Assembly: GCA_033239005.1 (NCBI GenBank)
Contig: BSQZ01000015.1
Coordinates: 8,381,001 to 8,445,000, forward strand
Source: Lamellibrachia satsuma
Taxonomy: Eukaryota; Annelida; Polychaeta; Sabellida; Siboglinidae
Length of the DNA: 64,000 nucleotides
Direction of reading: 5' to 3'
The notes beneath the pieces were generated by a model. It searched no databases and was not told where the DNA came from. It was given only the letters and a program-made list of their open reading frames with translations. Both the position numbers and the translations under genes were made by a program. This document shows, piece by piece, positions 33,455 through 46,829 of the stretch. Numbering within the stretch: position 1 is the first letter of the stretch; each line of letters opens with the position of its first letter.

Positions 33455-33625
33455 CAATTAATTAATTTGGACATTTAATTAAAATAATTACAATTAAATC
33501 AGACATTCTCTAATTAACTGAAATTAACCTGACACATTTCATTTAAATTAAACTAACCTCCCAATTTCTTCAATTAGATTAAATTACGAATAATTTTTTA
33601 TTCAATTAACAATTAAATTATGTGT
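33455..33625. repeat. AATTAAATT-rich low-complexity tract
   Basis: Irregular runs of AATTAA. No reading frame of interest. Confidence 0.7.
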
Positions 33626-34948
33626 TGGTAGAAATGTTTTTTGCAAGTTTAAGCATTTGATGCAAGTCGTCATTGAAATAATAACGCTATTTGTTATTAC
33701 TTACACATTTCTGAAAGCACAAGTAGGTTTTACGTGTTACTGTCACGATAGTGGTGAGATTCAACTACAGCGTTCATATACATTGGAGGAATTACTTTGC
33801 TTGTTAGATATGAGGTACATTACTTAATGCAATCAATTCAGCATTTTTTATGTATAACATACATTTGGTGGGGGTCGGTCACAGGCCTGAGGGGGTGACC
33901 TAGTGGCGAGTGACCCCCACCAATACTATGTGAATTGTAAATAAGTCAGTATTGGTACAGATAATACTGGTAGGTAGATGCTAGATATAATTTAATAATT
34001 ATGTGTAAATACATTTTGGGGGCCGGCGTGCTTGCTGTGATTATGCAATGTATCTCGTTTTGATGATGACTGCTTGCCTAATTTCCGGCTTATTAATTAA
34101 TAAATTAAATGTCATTATTGTTATGTAGCGTAGTGTTTATGTCACTCCTTGGACTGGTTGCTAGGAGAGAGTGTCCTTAAAAGACTGCAACCTTGTAGAC
34201 ACTATAAAGGCTGGCAGTAGCCAGATTAATGATGTGTCATGGAGGAGCATTGGACTATGGACGTCTTTGAATATCTGAATAATTAATAATAGTAATACAC
34301 GTTTTAAAATCACATTTCGCTTCAGTGAGCTCATTTTAACACAAAACCAAGAGGAGTGGTGTATTTTTAATGGTATGATTAGGCTTAGTTTTTTTCAAAA
34401 TGGCCTGTCGACCGTATTTCAAGACTGTCTGGTTGGTATTATGGCAGTAGCCCCTGCTAAATATTTCATTTAAGCAAGACTTATGCTAGAAGTTACCTGT
34501 CTACGTCATCCGTTTAAGCCACAGACTTATGCTATATTTATCCAAGGAAAGCAAGCCCCATGAGCTTAATTCACTAAAGTTCGTGTAAAAGCAAAAGTGT
34601 AGGCTCGCTCATGTAGGAATTCATTTTATTTTTGTTGTTGTTGCAGCATGGCACCATAAAAGGCACAATGCGCAACCTGTCAAAACGCTCATGGCATTTG
34701 GCATAACAAAGAAACCAAAAAGGAGCCCCAAAAGAAGGTAATAAATTGCCTAGCACTGCAAAACCACTGATACAAATTAGGCATTTGTACATAAACCCCG
34801 AAAGTTGAAACGGGTATAAACCACTATATTAATTATACTAAATATTATAGTAAACACAGTAAGCAAGATGTCATTTTACTTTCAGAAAAACATTGGGAGA
34901 AAATACAATATTGTCGGTTATTCTTAAATACAAAATCAAAACATGGAT
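33626..34948. other. unannotated stretch with one hairpin
   Basis: Only a strong hairpin at about 33866-33923 stands out (see findings). A minus-strand frame at 34574-34792 is unrecognised. Confidence 0.35.
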
Positions 34949-35121
34949 CTACTTGTATTGTCTTGGTGTGCAATTCAAGTTGGTATACCTTTTTTCAGAC
35001 ATGCAGATACTGGAAGGGATTTCAGCAGAAGAACATGAACTGTAACCGTTCTGGATGCAGCCATTTTTTACCGTTTGTTGCCCAGGTAATGCAGCGGACA
35101 TCAAGCACGCAGTCCAGGCTG

Positions 35122-35466
35122 CAGAGGTAGGCGATTCCCCAATCAAGACTGCAGAAGTCGTCGATTCCCCAATCAAGACTGCAGAGGTCATTGATTCCCC
35201 AATCAAGACTGCAGAGGTCATTGATTCCCAAATCAAGACTGCAGAGGTCATTGATTCCCCAATCAATACTGCAGAGGTCGTCGATTCCCCAATCAAGACA
35301 GCAGAAGTCGTTGATTCCCCAATCAAGACTGCAGAGGTCGTCGATTCCCTAATCAAGACTGCAGAGGTCCTTGATTCATCCAATCAAGACTGCAGAGGTC
35401 GTTGATTCCCCAATCAAGACTGCAGAGGTCGTTGATTCCCAATCAAGACTGCCGAGGTCCTCGATT
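35122..35466 (+). repeat. 30-bp minisatellite (CTGCAG-containing)
   Basis: About eleven units of GTCGTTGATTCCCCAATCAA GACTGCAGAG. With a unit of 30 the frame is kept, giving the ten-residue repeat TAEVVDSPIK on the plus strand and TSAVLIGEST on the minus strand. Two late units differ in length (31 and 29 bases), which breaks the frame near 35380-35440. A plus-strand frame opens at 35055 and ends at 35405. I lean to non-coding, but see findings. Confidence 0.85.
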
Positions 35467-35469
35467 ATG

Positions 35470-36798
35470 TTATTTATACACAGCTGCTGTAAACAGAGTT
35501 TCTAGTATCTAGTTGTTTCCAGCATCCGTTCTATTAACTGACTAGTCTTTATAATTATATTGTGGTTAGAATGTTATGGTCTTTTGTGGCCTTTTTAGAA
35601 CTTTATCGAAGCCGACCCCAGTGGTTATTTAACGTCCCAAATTGAGACGGGACCGACATTAACGTGATCTCCGAGTTACGAGGGATACAGTCCATAATGT
35701 TGAGAGCCAGGTTTATACACCAAATGTACCGTGTCCAGTTTGCGTCTTGAATTCAGAACTTAGGCATGAAAGGTGGATGTGCTAATCACTACATTTACAT
35801 TTTTGGGTTTTGTAATATAAGTACACAACGTCAGTTAGTTATGTCATACTTTTCCTCTTTCTATGGTGTATGTATTTCTATGATGCGTTTTAATTTACAT
35901 GGCGCAAAGGTGTCAGGAAACATTTTAATCTACCGGTTTGCACTCACTGTCGTTATATGGTACTACTACTACTTTTAGCGGAATGTCTCCCGATTCAAAT
36001 TCAGATCATGAATCGAATGGTTCGCTTTATACAGAGTAGTTTAAAATGCAACAACAGTTTGGATAGGCTCTCTTGAGAGGGCAATCTAGCACTTCGGGGT
36101 ATTGGTTCATATATGTCTAAAAGTTTCAGTTACACCTTGTCTCAGTTCAAACTTGATGCCACGACTTTCTGTGATATGAAACCTAGCTACTTTTATTATA
36201 TAATTCAGAACAACTATCAGAAGGGGCTGGATGAGAAACTATTCACCACAGTTTCACAGCAAAGGATGTGCTGAATAATATATAGAATGCGTGTAGCACT
36301 TTTTTAATCAAAGATGTGTTAGTCTCATTGTGTGCAAAGATACTGAATTGTACACTTTATCATAAGAATAAATATATATTTACTGTTACTGCACAACCGT
36401 GCCTCTAGTTTGCAATAATGCCGATACCGAGTTAACACGATTACGTGTTGTTTTAGCAATTTTAGCATACTCGTTTTTTTTATTAAACATTTGCATTACT
36501 ATAGTTGTTTTAGTCAATGTTGCAATAAATGGCACATAAAACTTGTTTAATATTGTCTTTTCGGTTGGACATTTTCAGACACCGCATTTTCTTCATTGGA
36601 ATAAGCCTACTTACAGGTGTAAATGAAACAAAATCCGCTGAGTTTTGCTAAAACTCTAGACTCAAACGTAGTTACACCTCGTCTACTGTAAATTTGACAT
36701 TCAAAGTTATACTTATGAAACGAATACAAGAAAATGCATAGCACTACTTTATTACTATTTTCAGCAAACCCGTATTAAAGCGGGACACGGCCGAAGGT
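35470..36798. other. unannotated stretch
   Basis: No gene, array or TIR recognised. The right edge holds the start of the CATATT duplication of element B. Confidence 0.4.
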
Positions 36799-36804
36799 CA
36801 TATT

Positions 36805-38195
36805 AGTAGTATGTTGTTGTTTTTGACACATAAAATTTGGGAAGATTTTGGGTAAGCTTCTGATTGGTCGAAATTTGAAATGGAGCGTTCTGATTGGTCG
36901 TGCGCTTATTGCCAGAGGGCGCCACGTGAAATCCCCTATTATCGCAAAAAAATTAGCAGATTTTGGGCAAGCATCTTATTGGTCGACAGCAGTTTCACCA
37001 CCAGGGGGCGCCATCTATAATCCTCTATTATCGCCCATGAGGCACTGTTTTGCGGTAATATTGTCGCCAGGGGCGCTACGGGTCAAGTGCGTCGACGGCT
37101 CTGATTGATCGAGAGCAGTTTCACCACCAGGGGGCGCCACATATCATCCCCTATTATCGCCCCTGAGGCATTGTTTTGCGATAATATTGTCGCCAGGGGC
37201 GCTACGGGTCAAGTGTGTCGACGGTTCTGATGGGTCGAGAGCCATCACGTGACCTATGACGTCACAGTTCCTCATTTACATATCACGTGACCTCTCTATG
37301 GAGGTCGCCATCTTGTTTGTTGCCATGTTGTTTTGCGATGATACGGTCACCAGGAGGCGCTGCTACAACGTCACAGTTCCTCATTTGCTTATCACGTGAC
37401 CTCTCTATGGAGGCTGCCATTTTGTTTTGGTGCCACGTTGTTTTGCGATGATACGGTCACCAGGGGCGCTACGAGTCAAGGTCAAATGTGTCGACGGTTC
37501 TGATGGGTCGAGAGCATTCACGTGATTTATGACGAACAGCTTTTCTTTTGTATATCACGTGACCTCTCTATTGAGGCTGCCATCTTGTTTTGCTGCCATG
37601 TTGTTTTGCATTGATACGATTACCAGACGGCACTGCGGGGCAAGATCGAAGGTCAAAGGTTACCGACCTTTTCCGTTGATACAATTGCCAGTTAGGGTTA
37701 GGGTAAGTAACCCTAATGGAAAATTCGAGAAAAAACTTAAAAATTGTAGGAATAATTATCAGTTAGAGTTAGTAACCCTAATTAAAGGTCAAAGGTCGCC
37801 GACCTTTTGTACTTATACGATTGTCAGTTAGGGTTAGGGTTAGTAACCCTAATTCTGACGTCCGTAGTGAACCCTAGTACGAACCCTGACCCTAACCCTA
37901 AAAGAACATGCAGGAAGAAAAGTTGTGATGACAGTGGCGGTTCAGTTTACTACTGACGATTATGGCGCGTTTCGAGACGTGTCTGGGCACAGAACCGGTT
38001 TGAACCGGTTCAAACCGATTTGATCCGGTTTTTATTGCATCATTGCATTATATAGAGAACTTTTCGACATATGTCGTTTCGCGTCGACACCTACATATCT
38101 GCTATTTCACCACGAGTCTGCAAGAGCACCGCGAGATCAAAAGGTCAAGGTCAACAATGCATAAACACTGCCGCACTTGCGAGTTGTGTATTTAC
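36805..38195 (+). repeat. left arm of element B
   Basis: Inverted match to 41825-43028. Holds two exact CCACCAGGGGGCGCC motifs (36998-37012 and 37124-37138), repeated ATCACGTGACCTCTCTATGG with nearby GACGTCA, telomere-like hairpins at 37691-37716, 37751-37780 and 37825-37852, and AACCGGTT palindromes at about 37992-38030. Confidence 0.8.
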
Positions 38196-38199
38196 CACG

Positions 38200-39530
38200 G
38201 TGTGATATGCGTGGAGACATTGACCACAATGTGACATGCATGGAGACATTGACTGCTATGTGACATGTATGGAGACATTTTTTGGAAGTCTGCAAGTTGG
38301 AAGTTTGTGCTTTGGAAGTTTGCAAATTGGAAGTTCTCCACTCCACTCCACTCCACTTTGAAAGTTTACGTTATGAAAGTTTGCAAGTTGAAAGTTTGCT
38401 TCACCGCACACACATGTTTTGAAAGTTTGTGTCATGACAATTTGTTTGGAGACATTGACTGTCATGTGACATGCGTGTAGACATTGACCGTCATGTGACA
38501 TGCATGGAGATATTTACCACTGTGTGACATGCATGGAGACATTTACCGCTGTGTGATATGCTTGGAGACTTTTGACACCATGTGACATATATGGAGACAT
38601 TTACCACTGTGTGATATGGGTGGAGACATTGACAACAATGTGACATGCATGGAGACATTGACTGCTATGTGACATGTATGGAGACATTTACCGCTCTGTG
38701 ATATGTATGGACACGTTCACCACCATGTGATATGTGTGGAGACATTTACCCCTGTGTGATATGTATGGAGACATTTGATACCATGTGGTATGCATGGAGA
38801 CATTGACCGCCATGTGACATGCATAGAGACATTGACTGTCATGTGACATGCATGGAGACATTGACCGCCATGTGACATGCATGGAGACATTTACCGCTGT
38901 GTGATATGTATGGAGACATTTGACACCATGTGACATGCATGGATATATTGACCGTCATGTAACATGCATGGAGACATTTGACACCATTTGACATGCATGG
39001 AGACAATGACCACTATGTGATATGTATGGAGACATTTGACACCATATGGTATGCATGAAGACATTGACTGCCGTGTGTTTGAAGTCTGCAAGTTGGAAGT
39101 TTGAGCTTTGGAAGTTTGCAAATTAGAAGTTCTCCAATCCACTCCACTCCACTCCACTTTGAAAGTTTATGTTATGAAAATTTGCAAGTTGAAAGTTTGC
39201 TTCACCGCACACACATGTTTTGAAAGGTTGTGTTATGAAAATTTGTTTGGAGACATTGACTGTCATGTGACATGTATGGAGACATTGACCACCATGTGAT
39301 ATGTATGGAGACATTTGACACCATGTGACATGCATGGAGACATTTACCACTGTGTGATATGCGTGGAGACATTAACCACAACGTGACATGCATGGAGACA
39401 TTGACCGCCATGTGACATGCATGGAGACATTGACCGCTGTGTGATATGTATGGAGACATTTGACACCATGTGACATGCATGGAGACATTTACCAATGTGT
39501 GAGACATTGACTACCATGTGACATGCATGG
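38200..39530 (+). repeat. 29-bp satellite array (element B, left)
   Basis: Same unit as in element A, interrupted by two blocks (38283-38450 and 39065-39245) of GGAAGTTTGCAAGTTGGAAG-type sequence with a CCACTCCACTCCACT run. Confidence 0.9.
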
Positions 39531-40290
39531 AAGTTTGCAACATGAAGTTTGAAAGTTGAATGTTTGGAAGTTTATGTTTTGAAAGCTTGGGTTATGAAAA
39601 TTTGTTAGTTGGAAGTTTTACATATCACTTACAACTTACATAATTCAACTTCAACAAACTTGAAAATTGGAAAACAAGATTCAACTTACAAACATCAAAA
39701 TTGCAAAGTTTCATATCATAAACTTTCATGTTACAAACGTTCTACTTACACACTTCCAACTTGTAAATTTTCAACTTAAAAACTTCTAACTTTCAATCTT
39801 CATGTTACAATCTTTCAATTAAAAAATTTTCAAAACACAAACTTTCATATCATAAACTTTCATTTTTGAAATAAACTTCTTTGTAAGTTGGGAAGTTTGT
39901 GATGTAAAAAGTTTATGTTTTGAAAGTTTATGTTATGAAAATTTGTAAGTTGGAAGTTTGTAAGTTGAAAGTTTGTGATGTGAAACTTGGTGATATGAAA
40001 AGTTTATATTTGGAAGTTCATGTTTTGAAAGTTTGTGTTTTGAAAATGTGTTAGTTGAAAGATTGTAACATGAAGATTGAAAGTTGGAAGTTTTTTAAGT
40101 TGAAAATTTACAAGTTGGAAGTGTGTAAGTAGAAAGTTTGTAACTTTAACTTTAAGTTTTAAAGTTTATGATATGAAAGTTTGTGTTATGAAACTTTACA
40201 ATTTTTTTAAGTTTGTAAGTTGAATCTTTCAAGTTGGAAGTTTGTGTGAAAGTTTGTGATGGGAAACTTGGTGATATGAAAAATTAAAAC
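39531..40290. repeat. central GAAAGTTTG repeat region of element B
   Basis: Irregular copies of GAAAGTTTGTRAGTTG and, in 39610-39870, of their inverse CAACTTACAAACTTTC. Midpoint of the palindrome. No ORF. Confidence 0.7.
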
Positions 40291-40459
40291 CTGTAGGAAT
40301 TATGGGTAAACTGTAGGAGTTATGGGTAACCTGTAGGAATGATGGGTAAACTCTAGGAGTTATGGATAAACTCCCGCGAAATGTATCTAGGCACATTGAA
40401 ATTTCCTACGTGCGCTCCCACTCGTCTTGTTCATGGAATTTTTTTATAAACACCGCATA

Positions 40460-41828
40460 TCACATGTCTACACGCATATCACATGGTGTCAAATGTCTCC
40501 ATACATATCACACATGGGTAAATGTCTCCACACATATCACATGGTGGTTAACGTCTCCATACGTATCACACAGTGGTAAATTTCTCCATACATGTCACAT
40601 AGCAATCAATGTCTCCATGCATGTCACATTGTGGTCAATGTCTCCACGCATATCACACAATGGTAAATGTCTACATGCATGCCACATGGTGTCAAATGTC
40701 TCCATACATATCACACAGCGGTAAATGTCCCCATGCATGTCACATGGCAGTCAATGTCTCCATGCACGTCACATGGCAGTCAATGTCTCCATGCATGTCA
40801 TATGGCAGTCAATGTCTCCATGCATGTCACATGGTTGTGAACGTGTCCATACATATCACACAGTGGTAAATGTCTCCATACATGTCACATGGTGTCAAAT
40901 GTCTCCATACATATCACACAGCGGTAAATGTCTCCATGTATGTCACATGGCGGTCAATTTCTCCATGCATGTCACATGGTAGTCAATGTATTCATGCATG
41001 TCATATGGTAGTCAATGTCTCCATGCATACCATATGTTGTCACATGATGTCTCCATACATATCACACATGGGTAAATGTCTCCACACATATCACATGGTG
41101 GTTAACGTCTCCATACGTATCACACAGTGGTAAATTTCTCCATACATGTCACATAGCAGTCAATGTCTCCATGCATGTCACATTGTGGTCAATGTCTCCA
41201 CGCATATCACACAATGGTAAATGTCTACATGCATGCCACATGGTGTCAAATGTCTCCATACATATCACACAGCGGTAAATGTCCCCATGCATGTCACATG
41301 GCAGTCAATGTCTCCATGCACGTCACATGGCAGTCAATGTCTCCATGCATGTCATATGGCAGTCAATGTCTCCATGCATGTTACATGGCGGTCAATGTCT
41401 CCATGCATGTCACATGGTTGTGAACGTGTCCATACATATCACACAGTGGTAAATGTCTCCATACATGTCACATGGTGTCAAATGTCTCCATACATATCAC
41501 ACAGCGGTAAATGTCTCCATGTATGTCACATGGCGGTCAATTTCTCCATGCATGTCACATGGTAGTCAATGTATTCATGCATGTCACATGGTAGTCAATG
41601 TCTCCATGCATACCATATGTTGTCAAATGTCGCCATACATGTTACATGGTGGTCAATATCTCCATGCATGTCACATGGTGTCAAATGTCTCCACACATAT
41701 CACATGGTGGTGGACGTCTCCATACATATCACACAGCGGTAAATGTCTCCATACATGTCACATAGCAGTCAATGTCTCCATGCATGTCACATTGTGGTCA
41801 ATGTCTCCACGCATATCACACAGTGGTA
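40460..41828 (-). repeat. 29-bp satellite array (element B, right, inverted)
   Basis: The unit appears as its inverse (GTCTCCATGCATGTCACATG). A segment starting near 40480 is repeated almost unchanged from near 41035, giving a higher-order period of about 554 bp; the second copy has one extra 29-bp unit. Confidence 0.9.
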
Positions 41829-43028
41829 AATACACAACTCGCAGGTGCGGCAGTGTTTATGCATTGTTGACCTTGACCTTTTGATCTCGCGGTGCTCTTG
41901 AAGACTCGTGGTGAGGCGATATGTAGGTGTCGACGCGAAACGACATATGTCGAAAAGTTCTCTATATAATGCAATGATGCAATATGCGTCGTATAGCTTA
42001 CATGCACGGCTACGTTTTTCATGCTGCATGCACGAACATTCGTCCGCTAAGTTTCAGTCTACTAGCAGGGTGTTTTTTTCCGTGAGCGTGGAAAATTACA
42101 TGACGTCGTTCGAACGTTCCAGAAAGGAAGAAAAAACTACATGAAACCGGTTCAAACAGGTTTGAACCCAGACACGTCTCGAAAAGCGCGCCATAATCGT
42201 CAGTAGTAAACCGAACCGCCACTATCATCACAACCGTTCTTCCTGCATGTTCTTTTATGGTTAGGGTCAGGGTTCGTATTAGTTCACTACGGACGTCAGA
42301 ATTAGGGTTACTAACCCTAACCCTAACTGGCAATCGTATAAGTACAAAAGGTCGGTGACCTTTGACCTTTCATTAGGGTTACTAACCCTAACTGACAATT
42401 ATTCCTACAGTTTACCAGTTTTTTATTGAATTTTCCATTAGGGTTACTAACCCTAACCCTAACTGGCAATTGTATCAACGCAAAAGGTCGGTAACCTTTG
42501 ACCTTCGACCTTGCCCCGCAGTGCCGTCTGGTAATCGTGTCAATGAAAACAACATGGCAGCAAAACAACATGGCAGCCTCTATAGAGAGGTCACGTGATA
42601 TACAAATGAAGAGCTGTGACGTCATAAATCACGTGACTGCTCTCGACGGCGACCTCCATAGAGGTCACGTGATATGCAAATGAGGACCTGTGACGTCATA
42701 GGTCATGTGATGGCTCTCGACCCATCAGAACCGTCGACACACTTGACCCGTAGCGCCCCTGGCGACAATATTACCGCAAAACAATGCAAAACAAAGGGGC
42801 GATAATAGGGGATGATACGTGGCGCCCCTGGTGGTGAAACTACTCTCGACCAATCAGATGCTTACCCAAAATCTGCTCATTTGAGAGATAATAGGGGATT
42901 TCACGTGGGGCCCTCTGGCGGCAATAAGCGCACGACCAATCAGAACGCTCCATTTCAAATTTCGACCAATCAGAAGCTTACCCAAAATCTGCCCAAATTT
43001 TATGTTTCAAAAACACCAACATACTACT
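41825..43028 (-). repeat. right arm of element B
   Basis: Inverse of the left arm: the GTCGACGCGAAACGACATAT block near 41930, telomere-like motifs at 42260-42465, CGACCAATCAG repeats at 42845-42980 and the terminal 15 bases. Some segments present on the left (for example the duplicated E-box block) are shortened here. Confidence 0.8.
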
Positions 43029-43034
43029 CATATT

Positions 43035-44632
<1,598 letters not shown>

Positions 44633-44639
44633 CCAAACG

Positions 44640-46785
44640 AGAAGCCCTGCTTGCATGCAAACACAATCCATGCGAGAAGACACTGTCGGCTCTCAGATCT
44701 GCACGGAGCACCGCACAACGCAAAGCAAGATGGTGTACAAATGACTACTGGCTGAAACTGTGCGAGAGTATCCAAAACTCAGCCGACTGCGAAAACGTAC
44801 GCGGCATGTACAATGGCATCAAGAAAGCCGTTGGCCCCACTGTAAGGAAGATGGCTCCACTGAAATCCACATCAGGAGAGATGCTCACAGACCGGGATAA
44901 ACAGATGGAGCGATGGGTTGAACATTATTCAGAACTGTACTCCCAAGAAACAGTCGTTACTAATGCTGCTCTCAACGCCACCAGGGACTTGCCTATGATG
45001 GAGGAGCATGGACAACGAGCCCACATTCGAGGACCTGAGCAAAGCTATTGACTCCCTCTCTTGCGGCAAGGCACCAGGATGTGACTGCATACCGCCAGAA
45101 GTGATCAAATGTGCGAAGCCCGCCTTACTACAGCACCTGCATCAACTGCTCTGTCTCTACTGGAATGAAGGAACAGTCCTTCAAGAAATGCGGGATGCTA
45201 CAATAGTCACCTTGTACAAAAACAAAGGCGACCGCATTGACTGCAACAACTATAGGGGCATATCATTATTGAGCATTGTGGGGAAGGCCTTCGCTCGGGT
45301 CCTACTAATCAGACTTCAGAAACTTGCCTCACGTGTCTACCCAGAATCCCAGTGCGGGTTCAGATCAGGAAGATCCACCATAGATATGATCTTCTCATTA
45401 CGCCAGCTCCAGGAAAAGTGCAGAGAACAGGGAATGCCCCTCTACGTGGCGTTCATTGACTTAACCAAGGCCTTCGATCTTGTCAGCAAGAAGGGACTCT
45501 TCCGCCTATTCGAGAAGATCGGCTGCCCTCCCAAGCTACGCAGCATGGTGGTCTCCTTCCTTGAGAACATGAAGGGTACAGTTATGTATGATGGTTCGAC
45601 ATCGGAGCCTTCCCTGTCTGCAGCGGTATCAAACAAGGCTGTGTCCTTGCTCCAACATTGTTTGGGATCTTCTTCTCCCTCCTTCTGTCATATGCCTTCG
45701 ACTCTTCTTCAGACGGTATCGACCTGCACACCAGATCTGATGGGAAGCTGTTCAACCTGGCACGTCTGCGTGCCAAAGCAAAGTTGACAGAGGTACACGT
45801 CAGGGATATGCTGTTTGCAGATGATGCAGCACTCACTGCCCACTCAGGAGAGGCCCTCCAGAGGTTGGCCGATCGCTTTGCACACGCCTGCAGAGAGTTT
45901 GGACTCACAATCAGCCTGAAGAAGACGAACGTTATTGCACGGCGGGATGCCAGCCAAGTCCCCTCCGTCAAGATCAATGACTACACCCTGGAGGTAGTAG
46001 AAGACTTCACCTACCTCGGGTCAAACATCTCTAACAACCTTTCGCTGGACACGGAGATAAACAGGCGCATCGGAAAAGCCGCATGCACTATGGCCAAGCT
46101 GACCTAAAGAGTATGGGAAAATAAGATGCTCACTGAGAACACCAAGATGAGAATCTACCAGGCCTGTGTGTTGAGCACCCTCCTCTATGGCAGCGAATCG
46201 TGGACAACATACATGTGCCAGAAGCGCCGCCTCAACACCTCAAGCGTATCCTCGGCATCACATGGCAGGATCGTATCCCCTACAGCGACATATTGGACCG
46301 TGCCAGGATCCGCAGCATGCATTCACTGCTGAGCCAGAAGCGCCTGCGCTGGTTGGGCCATGTACGTCGCATGGAGGACGGCCGCTTGCCGAAAGACATC
46401 CTCTATGGACAACTCACCAGTGGCGTGAGGCCAGTGGGACGCCCAGCCCTTAGATTCAAGTATGCCTGCAGCCGTGACATGAAGGCCTGTGACATCAGCC
46501 CCAAAGACTGGGAAGCAGTGGCCGAAGACCGCACAGCTTGGCGTCAGGCAAGACACAGAGGCATTGAAAGGGCAGATGAAAAGAGACACCAGCATGCGGC
46601 GGAGAAGAGGATGCGGCGAAAACAAAACGCAGCACTACCACCAATGTCACCCTGTTTCGTCTGTTTTGGCTGCGGCAAGGACTGCCACTCAAGAATCACA
46701 GCCACAGTGGACGCTGCCAAAATTTGAAAATTTGACAAATTGACAACGGGGCGCATCAGCAACGTCTCTTCGAGACTACGCTCTG

Positions 46786-46790
<5 letters not shown>
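44640..46790 (+). mobile_element. LINE 3 with C-terminal zinc finger, 5'-truncated
   Basis: RT-bearing LINE without endonuclease. Reading frames: 1 (to about 45000, WVEHYSELYS), 2 (45008-45590, GKAPGCDCIPPEVIK, NNYRGISLLSI, FRSGRST, FIDLTKAFD), 1 again (45600-46200, SGIKQGCVLAPTLFGIFF after the shift, MLFADDAAL, YGSESW) with a TAA at 46105, and 3 (46200-46727, RRLKRILGITW, RLRWLGHVRRM). It ends with [15 protein letters not shown], a zinc-finger-like tail whose intact form, [13 protein letters not shown], is visible in the copy at 48128. The 3' end is a GCATCAGCATCGTCTC-type tail followed by (AT)n. Confidence 0.9.
45008..46727 (+). pseudogene. LINE 3 reverse transcriptase and C-terminal region
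   Basis: All RT blocks from the template-binding fingers to the thumb are recognisable, with the FADD catalytic pair kept. Shifts occur near 45000, 45595 and 46205, and a stop lies at 46105-46107. The C-terminal part has a Lys/Arg-rich stretch ([17 protein letters not shown]) before the Cys-rich finger. This is the best preserved LINE in the window but still dead. Confidence 0.85.

Positions 46791-46827
<37 letters not shown>
46789..46827. repeat. (AT)n at the 3' end of LINE 3
   Basis: About 38 bases of AT dinucleotides directly after CTCTGCC, cut by the GC-rich element at 46829. Confidence 0.9.

Positions 46828-46828
<1 letters not shown>

Positions 46829-46829
<1 letters not shown>

Larger units (their letters stand above)
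36805..43028. mobile_element. TIR element B, 6.2-kb palindrome of the A/C family
   Basis: Starts AGTAGTATGTTGTTGTTT at 36805 and ends AACACCAACATACTACT at 43028. CATATT flanks both sides (36799-36804, 43029-43034), a perfect 6-bp target duplication. Both arms read the same inward for well over 1.3 kb: CCAAT-rich repeats, E-box/CRE clusters, telomere-like TTAGGG hairpins, the CGTTTCGCGTCGACACCTAC block, then the 29-bp satellite. The arms meet in a GAAAGTTTG-type repeat around 39.5-40.3 kb. There is no recognisable protein, so the element is non-autonomous. The structure is that of a giant inverted repeat. Confidence 0.85.

Noticed and set aside
34949..35383. Minus-strand repeat protein (TSAVLIGEST units)
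   Set aside because: Antisense shadow of the 30-bp minisatellite; less likely than the plus-strand frame, which is itself doubtful.
37691..37852. Interstitial telomere or chromosome end
   Set aside because: Only two to three TTAGGG units at a time, always followed by the inverse, and inside a mobile element.
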